Source of the DNA: Paramacrobiotus metropolitanus
Lineage: Eukaryota > Tardigrada > Eutardigrada > Parachela > Macrobiotidae
Length of the DNA stretch: 64,000 nt
Direction: 5' to 3'
Assembly: GCF_019649055.1 (NCBI RefSeq)
Contig: NW_026570221.1
Coordinates: 1,922,001 to 1,986,000, forward strand
Shown: piece after piece, positions 13,254 through 26,523 of the stretch
How positions within the stretch are numbered: position 1 is the first letter of the stretch
Layout of the letters: each line of letters begins with the position of its first letter
Notes under the pieces: generated by a model
What the model saw: the letters and a program-made list of their open reading frames with translations, nothing else
The model's database searches: none
Told to the model about the DNA's origin: nothing
Program-made: the position numbers and the translations under genes

Positions 13254-14315
13254 CTACCAATAACCAGCCTGCAGGTACGAGCAGACGTTCGTGTTTTCGG
13301 CTAAAGTACGCCTGTTATCATACCACGGTAATGATGCTCCTGTCAATGTTGAAGAGTCCACCGGCGACGAACCTCAACGGTGCTTGCTGCATGGACAAAA
13401 ACGACATGCGACAATTTACGCTGGTGACACCGGCTTTGGCAGGTGCAACCTGATCCATGGACTGGGTCGCGCTTAGCACATCGGCGAGAAACCCTTCAAA
13501 CTGAAAACCAAGCAGCCGTAAAAACCGCATCGAGTTGTAGTCAATTCGTTTAGCTTACTTCGTCCTGGAAGCGTGACACAACGATGATGGGCGCAGTAAA
13601 TACAATGATGTGCAGCACGACTGACCACAGTAGCATGGCCGTTGACCAAAGTGTAACTGTGGCACTGAAATCCGGTAGATGCAGAAGAGTTTGCACAGAA
13701 GTTACCAGCATCCATCCACGCGATACGATGTGGAGAAAATTCACCCAAGCAAAAGTGTTTTCTATGGCCATGTGAAAGTGACGCAGTGCCAGCAAGACCT
13801 GGTGGATGTTGATAGTAGCCCCGACACTTAAACTCCCCGTATAATCCAGTGCGGTGCTGCTTGGCAAATATTTTGCTCGGAGATTTCGCAGATACTGTTC
13901 TTCACAATAAACATACAAACAAAAAATGATAATGACGAATTCACTAAAAAATGAGGCAATGATACCGAACGGGATGACGACAGCCTCCAGTACTGCAGAT
14001 ATTACAGCGCAACCAGGAACGCCGGCAAAGATGGCGCACATTGCTTCTGCGGTTTTCCGATCAGGATCTCTTAACGTGCCAAGAAAAACAAAAGTTGGCA
14101 AGTTCAAGGCGCAACAGAAAATAATCAAGATCGTGTCCAGTTTCTCATTATAGAAAACAGCGGGCGTTCCGAAACACCTGACGAGTTTATTCAGGTTTTT
14201 GTGATTGGGCGAGATGTTGCAGAAAACGCGTTTTTTGACAACAAATACACCGAGAACGCAGACCGACATAAACGCTTTAACAAAGAACGCTGGCATGTCC
14301 AGTAACATCATCATG
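13254..14315 (-). CDS. Chemoreceptor-like 7TM gene (5' exon not found, 3' end truncated)
   Basis: Two well-supported exons, 13559-14315 (acceptor TTCCAG, donor GTAAGC) and 13324-13500 (177 nt, phase 0), encode four or five membrane helices followed by a loop block (APLRFVAGGLFNIDRSIITV). This block aligns with the convergent gene at 11625-11784. After the donor at 13323 the next acceptor (CTGCAG) opens only four codons (AGYW) before TAG at 13254-13256, where relatives have a full last helix. The foldback element begins immediately beyond, so the last exon was probably lost or displaced. No first exon was recognised upstream of 14315. The gene may be a pseudogene. Confidence 0.5.
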
Positions 14316-15172
14316 GACTGGAATTAATTTTCTGATTGTGATAAAACAATGAAATCGGAACCCGTTTTCCCCACTCCTACTAGTACTAATTGTAAGAGAA
14401 TGTGGCTTCGATAATAATTCAAGTGACCATCTGTATTTGAGCTGCTTTGCTACGCCCTCAAGGTTTCACCGATAAACTCGTTCCCTTTGTTTCGTTAATT
14501 TTTTATCAGATTGCAACATCGCGACGGGGGTGTGTGATATACTATGGCAACCTGCATGCACTCATTGCACTGTACTTGTATATATGTCACCAGATTATGG
14601 TGTTACGGGATGCGCTCCAAAGTGCAATTTCTGCATCGCCGACCGTCAGCAAAGGAGCCGCCCCACATATGAGGATTCGAACGACATTTGCCAGAATCAG
14701 AACATGAGAATATTACGAGGGGAAAGAACTCTTGCAGTGTGTACTGTGTACTGATGAACTTTATTCGTGACTTCCTCTACTCGAAACTCTCAACAAAACA
14801 GCAGCTCCAAAACCCGCGATGTAATCGCGCTTCTACAGTATTGGCGGCAATGCTAAACATCAAAGGCTTTACAAAAAAATAGCAAAACATAAACAATAGG
14901 TTAGCCTGAGAAGAAAGCCTGAGCCTGAGAAGAGCACGCCTACAGGCGTGAAGGAATTCCCGATGACACCATAAAAAGAACAGACATCATAATTTCAGGA
15001 ATTCCAGAATATATTTGAGCTGATGCAGCCGTATGCCAATGTCTTCTTTGTCCAGTAATTTGAAATTTTAAATGCAGTCTGTATCACACTGCTTGCAGGT
15101 AATTAATAAGTTTCCTATCGTGTGTCGACATTCGGCAATCAGAGATGGCGCCTTGTATTGTATGTAAGAACG
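14316..15172. other. Intergenic region between the receptor gene and cyclase B
   Basis: It should contain the missing 5' exon of the chemoreceptor-like gene if that still exists. I see only short frames without recognisable content. Confidence 0.3.
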
Positions 15173-18100
15173 TTATAACAGGCAGTACACTTCCCATTCA
15201 CCCTTTCCCTGAAAAAGAAATTACTGATGTTAGGTATTTGAAAAATGTGCTAAGATATTTGAAAGATATTCAACTAACTTACCTTCAAAAATATTTTTCC
15301 GCGATGCTCTGCCAAAATATTGGTTTCCCTTATTAACAGCCACGTTGTAGCGGTTATTTGAATTGTCCAGTCTGTGTTGTTTGAAGCAACACGAGAGGCG
15401 GTATTTATGGTGTCACCAAATCTGCAATAGTCATCTCATAAATTCGTTAATTTTCAGGTAGTATTTGAATGTCAGACAGTTTGTTCGTACAAGCAGTATC
15501 GCGGTCGTTTCTTTCCAACAATTCCGGCGACACAAGGACCTGAAACTTACTACGTGTTATTTGAGGCATGATGCAAATCCCATTGCACAGTGCAAGCGGA
15601 TGTCTTTTGACCATATTCGAGTTCGAAAGGGCAAATATACTGTAATTATTTTTCGAAGAGCGTACCTGTGTTGATACCTATTTTGATTGCCAAATCGTGC
15701 GACTTTCCAATATCTAAAAACTTTTTACGAAAGCCCAAAGCGCAATGACAGATCTCTTTTGCGTGGCGATCTTCGTTGCGCTCTGGTAATCCACTCGCAA
15801 CCTAAAACAAAATTGACACTAACGGCTTTACAAACCGAGCGGCGGTACAGTAGCTTATGACCGCGGAAAAAAATAACCAAATATGCAAAGGTCACAAGTA
15901 CATGCAAAGGTCACAAGTAAGAATGCATTACCATACAGCTGTCGTTAATGGTTTCCACTTTGTACACATCGTACAAGCTGACAATGTCATCGAATGATAC
16001 AAACATGTGATCCAGAAACCGCACCACATTCAACGGAACATCAGAATTCTTGGCGACAAATTCATTGAATCCAGTGGTATATGAAAACAGCAAGGAAACA
16101 CACTCAAAGCTTTCCGGCGCGATTGCTGTGTCCTTTTTTAACCGTTGTACGATTTGTCTAAAAACCATTACGTGTAATACAGTACAATGCTAAACTCGTA
16201 TCTAATCGTAAAGAGAACGAATTACAAACTTGGGGAGCAGTTCGCGCAGTAGGGCTTCGTTGGCTTCGGTCTCTTTAATGAACTCTTGAGTTCGTTCTGC
16301 AACGGTATCTTCTAGCTGTGAAGCATACCTTTCCAATCTCAGGAGAATTTTTTGAGCAAAATTCTGGTTATTTATGCCAAAGCTACTCTGGCATATCTTT
16401 CGAATTCTATCGATTGTAGGGCGTTGTGAGGGGTCATCGTCGTGGCATTTATGCAAAAGTGTTTGGAAATCATTGAATACTACTGCATTTCGTGCAGCAG
16501 TTCCTGTCACAAATGCATACACAGTACGCAAATTTTATAGACTTGGTTAAAATCGTAGTACCAAACCTTTTTTGAGCGTGTGATCGGGAATCTGTTCTGT
16601 TTCGGCGCTCTTAAAAACATGCTCTGGAAGAAGAGCGTGTGCGATATCAGCAAAGACATAAACAACGCTAGAAGATGTTGCACTGATTCCCCTCTCACAA
16701 CTGATCCGACTGCGTAATTCAGGTGGAATGGATTGCAAATATAGGGTTTGTTTTCTAAGCAGTGCTCCCTGTTCTTCAAAATATCCTTAAATCCTAGTCC
16801 AGCTAATTTCAACATAAAGCGCTTGTTGATCAAACATTTATTGAGCGATAAGTTCCCATGGCGTATCAGCGACGAGTGATGAATGGCAGTTAACCCCTTA
16901 AAGGAATACAAAGGTCAAGCTTAAATTCTTCTAATTGTCAACCTTCGTCGGGTGATCTCACCTCTATCAGATCAAACAACAAACTGCTTCTGAGCTCCCA
17001 GTCTTCCATACTGCTGATTTTTAAGGCACTGTCCAGATCGCCCTTATCGGCGTATTCGCTGACAAACAGCAGGCGCAAATCGGTTTGAATAATGCCGAAT
17101 AACTGTACAATGTTTGGATGCAGAAATCTCCGTAGCTGTAACTCAATAGAAAATCTTTAGAAAGGGCACTAAAATAGGCATAGCGAGATCAGTCACCTTT
17201 CTCAAAATCAGGATCGCGTCTTTATCAGGAAAAGATCCATTCGGCATCCGTGAAAAGGTCTGAACCCAAATACTGCGTTCCTGAGCTACTATAACGCCCT
17301 TAAGTCCGTACGTCGAATCCATGGGATTTTCTTGGTTAACAACGGCTTTCGAAGAAACCTTTAAGAAGCAAAGGATGACAAATTGGCGTGCGAACGTAGA
17401 TGTGGTTCTGCCTGCTCCGCACCTGGAGAGATATTTGGTCAAGTGACATTTTCCACCACAAGTCGTTGGACGTTCGGGCTTTCCGGTTGCTAAATGGAGA
17501 AATAACGTACGTATATTAATTAGTTATTCAAATATTATTACAAAATATAAAGTAATTCATTTCACGCAACGCACATGTATACAATTGCCATCAGCGAAAG
17601 TAAAACAACAACCGCGATGCCAACCAGCACCCCGGCAATCGTAGTTGTGTTGCCTGTTAACAGAAAAACAAATTTGTATCAGAAACTTCCTACGTCCAGA
17701 GTATATTGTACAATACTATGTTGGGTATGATGTGAATAGCACAGCGAAAATCGGTAATACATACAGATAGATCATTAATTTTGAGCGGAAATACTGCCGG
17801 CAACTGTACAACGTATGCCTACGTACCTAAATTACGACAACGTTCTGCATCCCCAGTGTAGCCGCACCATGGCTCACTGAGTGGAGGCTCGCCGGTGGGA
17901 GTGTACCAGGCCATCGTTGTGTCACGGAATGATATGAGTTTCCCGTTCGTGACATCGCAGACTAATCGTCTCTGTACAGTACATATAAGCAATACTAGTA
18001 TCGGCATCCTCCTTTCGTGGAGTTGTTCAATATTTTGGTCGATTTGTATATTGACAAATTTGTTCTTCAGCGTGCGTCTACGTTCTGTGTTACAAGTTAC

Positions 18101-20525
18101 AACTTACAAAACACAAGCAAAGACAGTTACGCTTTACCTCAAACTGGCCAGTACCGGTATCAAAAGCGTTTACACAGACTTTATTTTGCCGTTCTCCGCT
18201 CTCATCAATCCGTTCTCTCTCTCTTTATTTTGCCGTTCTCCGCTCCGACCACCGGCACCGAAAACTGCCGACCTTGCAGCCGTTTGGTTAGTGTTCGGGC
18301 GTCAGCTTCAGCAGCACTGTTAAAGATACTGTCATTGATCGCCTAAAAAATGTAGTTGAAAAGGACAGAGATCAGTTTGGATGGTCAGATTCAACAAATA
18401 TGACTTGTTGCAGTCCGACGTACTTGAGCCAGAACGTGGACCGTACTGTACGCAGTTATCGTAAACTCATTCGGCTGAACACAAAACAGCGTATCGTTAA
18501 CTACAAGTTTGTAACTTGCAAATTTTGCAATAATCGGTCTGGTCTTTGATTTTTTCGTTCGCTTACGCCATTTTTCCCGGGATAAGTCGAATTATAGTCG
18601 ATTCTAGTGCGTTCTTTCCATTCTTTCCTCATGTCGCTAATTTCGATATCGTAATCCCAGCAATTGATAACTTGAAACATTCCAGCGAATGCTGCTTTAG
18701 CAACCTTTAATCAATGTTACAAATTACAATTATTTCCAAAGTTTTGGCGCAGTAATGAAATACACAGGATAGCTCGTAATTCTTACCTCGTCATCGCTTT
18801 CGTTGCTTTGCCAAGTCGTCAATCCCGAAGAATGTTCATTAAGATCCACAGTGAACCAAACCTGCATTGTAATGCAGAATCATCGCGGATTTGTATGTAC
18901 TGCTACTACAACTACTACTTACCATTACGGCACTACCACCCTACGTACTACATAATGCAACCACAGCGGAATAATTTTTTTACATAGTAAATAGTACATA
19001 TTATCCGTACACTAGACCATAAACATTAACACAAAGTTCTCAAAGCTCCAAAGCCAAAAAACTATTCCGGCACTAGCTAAAACATGTAGCGATTTCGGAA
19101 ATAAACTTACATATTCTCCAGTAGTCTGTTTCCGTAAATAGGCTCGCATCTGGCAAAAGGCGGCTTGGTAGTGGTAAGTCGATAACGGTGCTGCCTTTCG
19201 ATTGCTTACCATGATTTCTCTTGTCATCCAAGGAGTCGCGGAAACGAAAACAACTGCAAAAAAACACATACAGAGTACATAAATTTTCTTATACAAAGAG
19301 GTAGCAATAACTATAACTGACTGATGTGCGATAACAATAACTGATGTGCGTTTACGTTAACAGCAGCATATATGCGTAACCAACCTCGTGAGCTAGCCGC
19401 AATACGGTCAAAGAGGAGATCATAGTTGAATTCTTTATAATTTGCGGAATCCAGCACAGAAAAGGGATTGATCCTGATATTGGGTGCGTAGACGCGCAAA
19501 AATCGAATTGTGCGTTGATAAGCGCGTATATGGAAGGGATTCAACAGGGATGTGTCGTAGAGATACGCGATAGTGGTCCAGTTGTAGCGGATACACAAAT
19601 CCATTATTACCGATGCATGCAGATCATACTGCACTGGGCCGGCCGCAATGGTCGTAGGAAAACGCTCCCGGTCGCGTAGCGTGGAAAAAGTTGTGCCACT
19701 GCGGTAAACGACATTAACTTTAGTAACTTTAATTGTATCATATGTCCTTTTATCAGCAACAGTACAGATATTTGCATAATTGCATATGACTGCCAAAAAT
19801 GCATATTATTATTATTCTAGAAAGTACTGTGGTAGGAAAAACTGAACTTCAGGGAGAATGACAGCACAGAAGATAATAGCTGTCTTACTCTACGTTAAAA
19901 CTACGAAAATTCTCCCCTGAGGCTAACCAGGATAAGACCATGAGATTCCATTCTGCAAAAGGCGCACACTGTAACGGGTTACGATATCTTACTACTTGCA
20001 AGATTTGTTATTAATTCTCTATACCTCTTCCTAGCTCGCCGAACATGGGAGAGTCATCGCAACCTGTAAATAGAAATGATTGCGGGATTTGGTTTTCATT
20101 AAAGCAAGACAATCTGCAACTGCAGCAATGTGCTGAGGCAAGCGATGTACAGTACCGGCATAAATAAGGATCAATGTGTCGTGTGTGGAGAATCTGGAGG
20201 AACTATTTTCGAGCTGTTTTTCATGCTGTCGAGCATGTCGATAATAATAGTCAACCACGTCGGTGAAGTAGGCTCCGCTGTCCACACAGTCCTTTACATT
20301 TCTGCTAGATACATAAATGTGGGATATGTTGAGCGTTGAATGGTACATCTCCCGGACTTGACCAACGGCCAAATCGAAGCCCGGTCCTATAAACGGTAAA
20401 GACTGCACTAGGTATGCCGGCCACACCCCGTAAATCATTAGAGTAATGTTAACCCGACCACGAGCCACAACGGACAAGCTGCTCAAAATTAAGCACCGCA
20501 TAAGCAAATCGTTTGCGATCGCCAT
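15173..20525 (-). CDS. Receptor guanylyl cyclase B (22 exons; two frame lesions)
   Basis: Exons: 20156-20525, 20025-20063, 19928-19952, 19385-19698, 19210-19253, 19111-19149, 18787-18861, 18567-18704, 18424-18474, 18138-18342, 17827-17971, 17575-17653, 17423-17489, 17197-17358, 16962-17135, 16567-16896, 16230-16503, 15932-16157, 15666-15801, 15491-15539, 15283-15421, 15173-15208. The start at 20525 places a signal peptide (MAIANDLLMRCLILSSLSVV) first. Order: ANF-receptor ectodomain, membrane helix in exon 12, juxtamembrane WWKM motif in 13, kinase-homology domain in 14-17, coiled coil, cyclase domain in 18-21, tail GKGEWEVYCLL. The first metal Asp is Tyr (FSYTTGF); ETIND is kept. Exon 10 is 205 nt instead of 180 because of an imperfect internal duplication near 18180-18245, which brings in a TGA. 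Exon 16 is one nt short (330 against 331), with the frame change near 16735-16765. Probably a pseudogene unless both are assembly errors. Confidence 0.78.
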
Positions 20526-21149
20526 TAATTTATGTTTTGACTGAAACGGTCTCACACTGAATCTAGAACCTCTGTGTGGTTCCAAAGAAGCTTCAATACA
20601 GTTTACAGGTGCATAGGATTGGCGTGAAATATTGTTGACTGCCTAACTTCAAATACCATATTAGCCAGGAAAATATGCGTGACAGGTGTAGCAACTGCCA
20701 CTCAAGACGAGATTATACGTTTGGATTAGATCGGAAAGCGAAAACCAATATTCGATATTACGCAATATATGCTGGGCAGAATCCTTTTTTATAGACTTCC
20801 CGTTAATCGTTATTCGCTACCTTGCGCAGCTTTCCAACTTCCCACAGAGTGTATCTGTAATGGTACAACGCACTGTGCATGCTTAAAGCAGCTACAAAGT
20901 ATATTATGTATTCTGACTCTCTGTTTTTGTGCATATTGGGTATACGATGCATGTAAAGCGTTATGGCTGCAATGAATTCTGCAGTTGTACACTTTTTTTC
21001 CTGGATATTACATAGCTTCCAGCAAGCTTTGAAAAGCGATATATTTTGTAACCAATATTTATTCAGTCCTATCTGTAGTATGTATATCTAATTAAAGTGC
21101 ATTAATCAAGACGCCAAATTGCTTCTGTATTCTTGATTGCTTCGAAAAG
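20526..21149. other. Intergenic region between cyclases B and C
   Basis: About 600 bases holding the promoter side of gene B and the 3' end of gene C. No gene or clear promoter element was recognised. Confidence 0.35.
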
Positions 21150-24100
21150 TCACAAAATATTTATTTTATCTAAATAATCTTCTTTGAGCCTCCATCTGAA
21201 ATGTTGTCTGGGAATTTCATAAGAGGCAGTGCACATCATATTCACCCTTTCCTGCAATGAAATTTGACTCTTTTATAATTTTATTGGGAATTTAGCATTT
21301 TGCTGGGATAAACGCTAGTTTATGTACATTTTGTACCTTCAAAAATATTTTACCGCGGTATTCAGTCCTGATATTGGTACTGAAGATTAAAAGCATGGTC
21401 GCAGCCGTTGTTTGAATTATCCAGTCCGTATTATGCGAAGCAACACGGGAAGCCGTGTTGATCGTGTCACCAAATCTACATGTAGTCATGTACAGTAGCG
21501 AAATATTCAATCACGTGAACAAGACTTGTAATTTGTTACACTCTAGTACTGTTACATAATGTGTACTATAGGAAATCGAACTAAATACGTACAGACAGTA
21601 CCGTGGCCGTTTCTTCCCAACAATTCCGGCAACACAAGCACCTAATAAAGCCGATAACGCATGACCCCGTTGTAATTGTCATCATTAATTAAATCTACAA
21701 CTGATTTTCTAATCATTTAACCAAGGTAATTTTACTTTGTTCACTTTTTTTTATTTTACGAGTACCTGAGTGGATACCAATTTTGATGGCCATTTTGTGA
21801 GATTTTCCGATATCCAGAAATATTTGACGGAAGCCCAAAGCACAATAGCATACCTCTTTCGCATGCCGGTCACCGTTACACTCTGGTAATCCACTTGCCA
21901 CCTAATCGCAGTTACCGAAAAGGTTAGCGTCTGATACTCCAATAACACGGTATATCTGTACTGGTTTTCGTCTGCGATAACAAGTTCCTCATGTGCAAGA
22001 CCAATGCACTTTTACCATGCAGCTGTCGTTAATGGTTTCCACTTTGTACACGTTGTACAAGCTGACCACACCATCAAACGAATGAAACATTTGGTCCAAA
22101 AGTGTACCACGTTCAGCGGTGCATCGGAATTCTTAGCGACAAACTCGGTGAATCCAGTCGTGTATGAAAACAACAAGGAAATGCTTTCAAAAGCCTCCGG
22201 CTCGATTGTCACTTCCCTTCTTAACCGGTGTACGATCTGCCTAGAATGGATTAAATTTTTCTGGTAGATAAGGTTCTAGCATCTTAATATTATACAAATT
22301 CCCAGCCGATCACATACACTGGTAGCAGTTCTTGTAATAATGCCTCATTGGCCTCGGTTTCTCGAATAAACTCTTGTGTTCGCTCGGCTACAGAGTCTTC
22401 CAGTTGTGACGCATACCGTTCCAACCGCAAAAGAATCTTCTCGGCAAAATTCCGGTTATTAATGCCAAAACTGCTTTGACATAGCCTCCGTATGATGTCG
22501 ATTGTAGGTCGTTGTGAGGGATCGATATCGTGGCATTTAATTAAAAGGTTTTGAAACTCGTTGAAAATGGACGCTTTTCTGGTAGAAAAACCTGCAAAAA
22601 TACGCATATAAGTTATACACATTCCCCAATATGTAATTATTTTAACGTAAAATTTCTACTGACCTTTTTTGAATTCGTAACCAGAAACGTCTTCGGCTTG
22701 AACGCCCTTAAATACGTGTTCAGGAAGAAGGATATGCACCATATCAGCAAAAACGTAAATGTCACTGGCGGATGCTGCCGCTGCACTTTGTTCGTGTTGA
22801 GACTTATTGCGTAATTCTGGCGGAATAGATAACAAATTCTTGAGTTGGATCTTCTGCTCAGTCGAGATATTCCGTAATATATCCATGTAGCCTAATGCAC
22901 CAATCTTCAGAATGAACCTTTTATCAATTAAGCATTTTCTGGCTGATAAGCTCCCGTGACGCCGCAAGCCAGAGTGGTGAATAGCGAATAATCCCTGAAG
23001 CACAGTAAGCCGTTATCATAATTAGACGCACGCGTTTTAATCTTTAGCTGGTTGGTTCTTGCCTCAACTAAATCGAACGACAAGCTACTTCTCAGCTCCC
23101 AGTCGTGAAGACTATTGGTTTTCAGGGCGTCTTCCAGGCTGCCTTTATCCGTATACTCGCTAATAAACAGTAAGTTGCGATCGGTTTCGATGATGCCAAA
23201 TAAATTCACAATATTTGGATGGGAGAATGTGCGGAGCTGAAACCAGAAAACCGTAAAAGTTTTACGGTAAAACAGATTTTCTTATTGCAAACAAGCTATA
23301 CTTTTCTCATGGTTTGAACTGCATGTTTATCTGGAAAAGGGGCATTCGTTGTCCGTTTAAAATTGCGAATCCAGATGAAGCGTTCCTGTGCAATGATCAT
23401 GCCCTTTCCTTGTGAGGCCGTTTTATCTTCCCCGTTGATTGTCGTTTTGGAAGGCGTCTACAGTATGATGATGGAACAACGTAAACAGTTTATTACAATT
23501 AACTGAGCACCTAGTCTGACCTGGAGCGTTATTTGGTCAAGTGACATTTTCCACCAAACATCACGAGCTTTTTGACTTTTCCGGTTTCTGCGGCAGTCAA
23601 AAATATTCATTCCATTTTAACGATCACTGAATTGTATTGAATGCATCATTGCATCAACAACATATTACGCACACGTGGAAAATGGCGATGAGAAGGAGAA
23701 CCAAGACCGTCAGGGTAGCTCCCAGGGCGCTTGCGATCGTAGTTGCATTTCCTGCCTCAAACTTTCGTTAACAACTTTCAGTAAGCACTAAGTAGCCACA
23801 ATATTAATTTATTGTGGTTCACACCTGAATTTCGGCAGCGCACTGCATCCCCTGTGTAACCACACCATGGTTCGCTGAGTGGAGGGTCACCGGTGGGAGT
23901 ATGCCAAACTATTGTCATATTGCGAACGGACTTGAGTTTGGAATTGGTAAAATCACAGAAGAGCTTCCTCTAGACAATATTTCGGGGTTTAGATAAATAA
24001 ATAACTCCACAGTTGAATAATCTCCTTAGAGAAGATTATTCAGCGGTGGTGCAGTTTAAAACCATAGGTGCAGTTTTCAGCACAGTACCTCAAACTGACC

Positions 24101-26523
24101 GGTAGCGCTGTCAAAAGCGTTGACACAGACTGTGTTTTGCCGCTCTCCGAACTGATCAATGCGGAACGCTCCAACAACCGGTACAGTGAACTGTCGATCT
24201 TGTAAACGTTTGGTCAGATCTCGAGCATCGGTTGGGTCCGCACCGACAGCGACGCTTTCGTTAACCGCCTAAGAAGACAGGTTTCGAACACAGTTTCCAA
24301 AATTGGCTACAATCGTTACATCGAATTACCTGGGCTAAGACATGGACAATACCGTATGCGGTTATTGTAAATTCATTTGGCTAAAAAAACGAAAGCACAA
24401 ATTCAGGTGATGTTTTAATTCTCAGTGGAACTTTGTCCGTACACCGTTTCTGCCTGGATAAGTTGCATTGTAGTCGGTTTTTGTGTGTTCTTTCCAGTTT
24501 TTTCGCAAATTGTCGATCTCAGATCCATAATTCCAACAATTTATTACTTGAAACATTCCGGCAAATGCAGCTCTTGCAACCTGTCCCATCAAATTTGCAA
24601 AATTACTATGGTTTTGTGTAGCATATATTATGGGTGATTACGATTTCGTGGTGATTATTTAGGCGCACCTCGTCATCAGTTTCGTTTCGCTGCCAAGTCA
24701 CCGGCCCAAGAGAGTGCTCATTGAGGTCCACTGTAAACCACACCTTCAAAATGTCACGGAATTACAAAATGCGGTATACAGTCGTCACAGTCCAAAGCCT
24801 AATTTTCTCTCACGTATTCTCCGGTTGTCTGGTTCCGCAAATATGCTCTTATCTGAAACAACAATAAGTGTTTTCTGTTAATTTTGTTACTGTTACTCTT
24901 CAAAACATTTTTTTAAAGATCTTATGAACTGTATGCGTGTGCTTTCCGGTACACTAGAGTGGCGTTCGGTACAACAGTAGAACTTATGCCGTTGCAAAAG
25001 TAAAGATACAAACTATAGAAAGATTTACCATAACTTCTCTGGTCATCCAAGGTGGTGCAGAAATGAATATGACTGCAAGACGATTGGGTAATTACCGTTG
25101 TGTTAAAGCGATTGAGAACACCTTACACCCACCTCGTGAAGTTTGTGCAACACGGTTCAGCAGAAGCTCGTAATTAAGCTCCTTATAACGGTAGGGATCT
25201 TGTACCGCGAAGGGATTGATCTGAATGTGCGGTGCGTAGATGCGTAGAAATCGACTAACGCGTTGGTAGGAGCGTAAATTAAACGGATTTAGCTGGGATG
25301 TGTCGTAGAGATAACCGATCGTGGTCCAGTTGTACCGGTTACACAGATCCAGTATGGCCGATGCATGCAGATCGTACTGTACCGGTCCGGCCGCGATGGT
25401 CGTGGGAAACCGATCCCGATTGCGCAAATTGGAGAATGTTGTACCACTACATGGTGAATCAATGTTAGCTGCGCTAATTAGAACGTTGGGATACCGGATG
25501 CCGTGATATTGTAGTATGTCGTTATTACTTGCTAAGCGCATTAAGCACGTTTCAAGAAACCTGGCTTTACGCAAATGATGGTACGCTTATTAGCTGGATT
25601 CCTGTGCATTCACACGCTGCCGCCCGTGCTTTGTTTTGATATCGATTCAGAAAATGCGTAAAATGGCACCAAAACATGCCAACCTTCTTAATAACGCACC
25701 ATAAAAAAATTACCTGGCTACGGTAAAACATATATCCATATAATTTAATCATACTCTGTAGGTAACTTACCACGATACAACCATAATGTTCCATTCTACA
25801 AAAAGACGATTTGAGACCACAACGATTGTGAAGCTTATATAACAAACGAAATACGGTAAATTAGGTCTTCTTAATGATAAGAAGTATTATAAACATATGG
25901 TGTTATGGATTAGTTGGCAGTACGTATTCTACAGTTCGTTGGACTTAATTCTTACCTCTTCCCAGTTCGGCAAACATTGGAGAGTCATCGCAACCTGTCG
26001 TTCATGGATGCATCAATTTCAAAACACATGACAAACGGACAATGCAACCATTAAAAATACGAATTCGAAGGCGAATGCGTACATAACCATTAGTGAACTA
26101 ACAAGAGAAGCAGCTTGGCTGAAATTCTGAAGTTAATCTACGGAGTGCTTGTGTTTTACCATTCGCACCTGAATAAATAAGTACCAGTATATTTTGTTCG
26201 TGGGACTCCGAGGTATGATTTTCGTGCCGATAGTAGTAGTCGGCGACATCCGTAAAATAAGCGCCGCTGTCCACACAGTCCTTTACATTTTTACTCGACA
26301 CATAAATACGGGACATATTGAGCGTCGAGGCAAAAGCGTCTTGTACTTGGGCAACGGCCAAATCAAAGCCCGGTCCCATAAACGGCAGCGACTGCACCAA
26401 GAATGCTGGCCATGTTCCGTAGATCATCAGCGTCACATTGGCCAAACCAACCGTTTCCGTAAGAATGCCGTTCAGGATTAAGCAGTGAAGAAGTAGATCA
26501 TTAGAATAACTCCTACCCAACAT
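21150..26523 (-). CDS. Receptor guanylyl cyclase C (22 exons; frame lesion in exon 18)
   Basis: Exons: 26169-26523, 25956-25994, 25771-25795, 25133-25446, 25029-25072, 24814-24852, 24669-24743, 24443-24580, 24330-24380, 24089-24268, 23825-23969, 23673-23751, 23521-23587, 23302-23457, 23063-23236, 22664-22994, 22318-22591, 22016-22240, 21766-21901, 21593-21641, 21337-21475 and a terminal exon starting at 21251. The domain order is the same as in genes A and B. Exon 15 uses a GC donor (GAG|GCAAGA). The first cyclase metal Asp is Tyr (FSYTTGF). Exon 18 is 225 nt against 226, with one base missing in the AAAA run at 22098-22101, so the frame shifts before the second metal site. At the last acceptor a G is missing relative to gene B, so the tail differs: it reads on to 21150 instead of ending soon after a GKGE motif. 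Errors in homopolymers are a plausible alternative. Confidence 0.78.
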
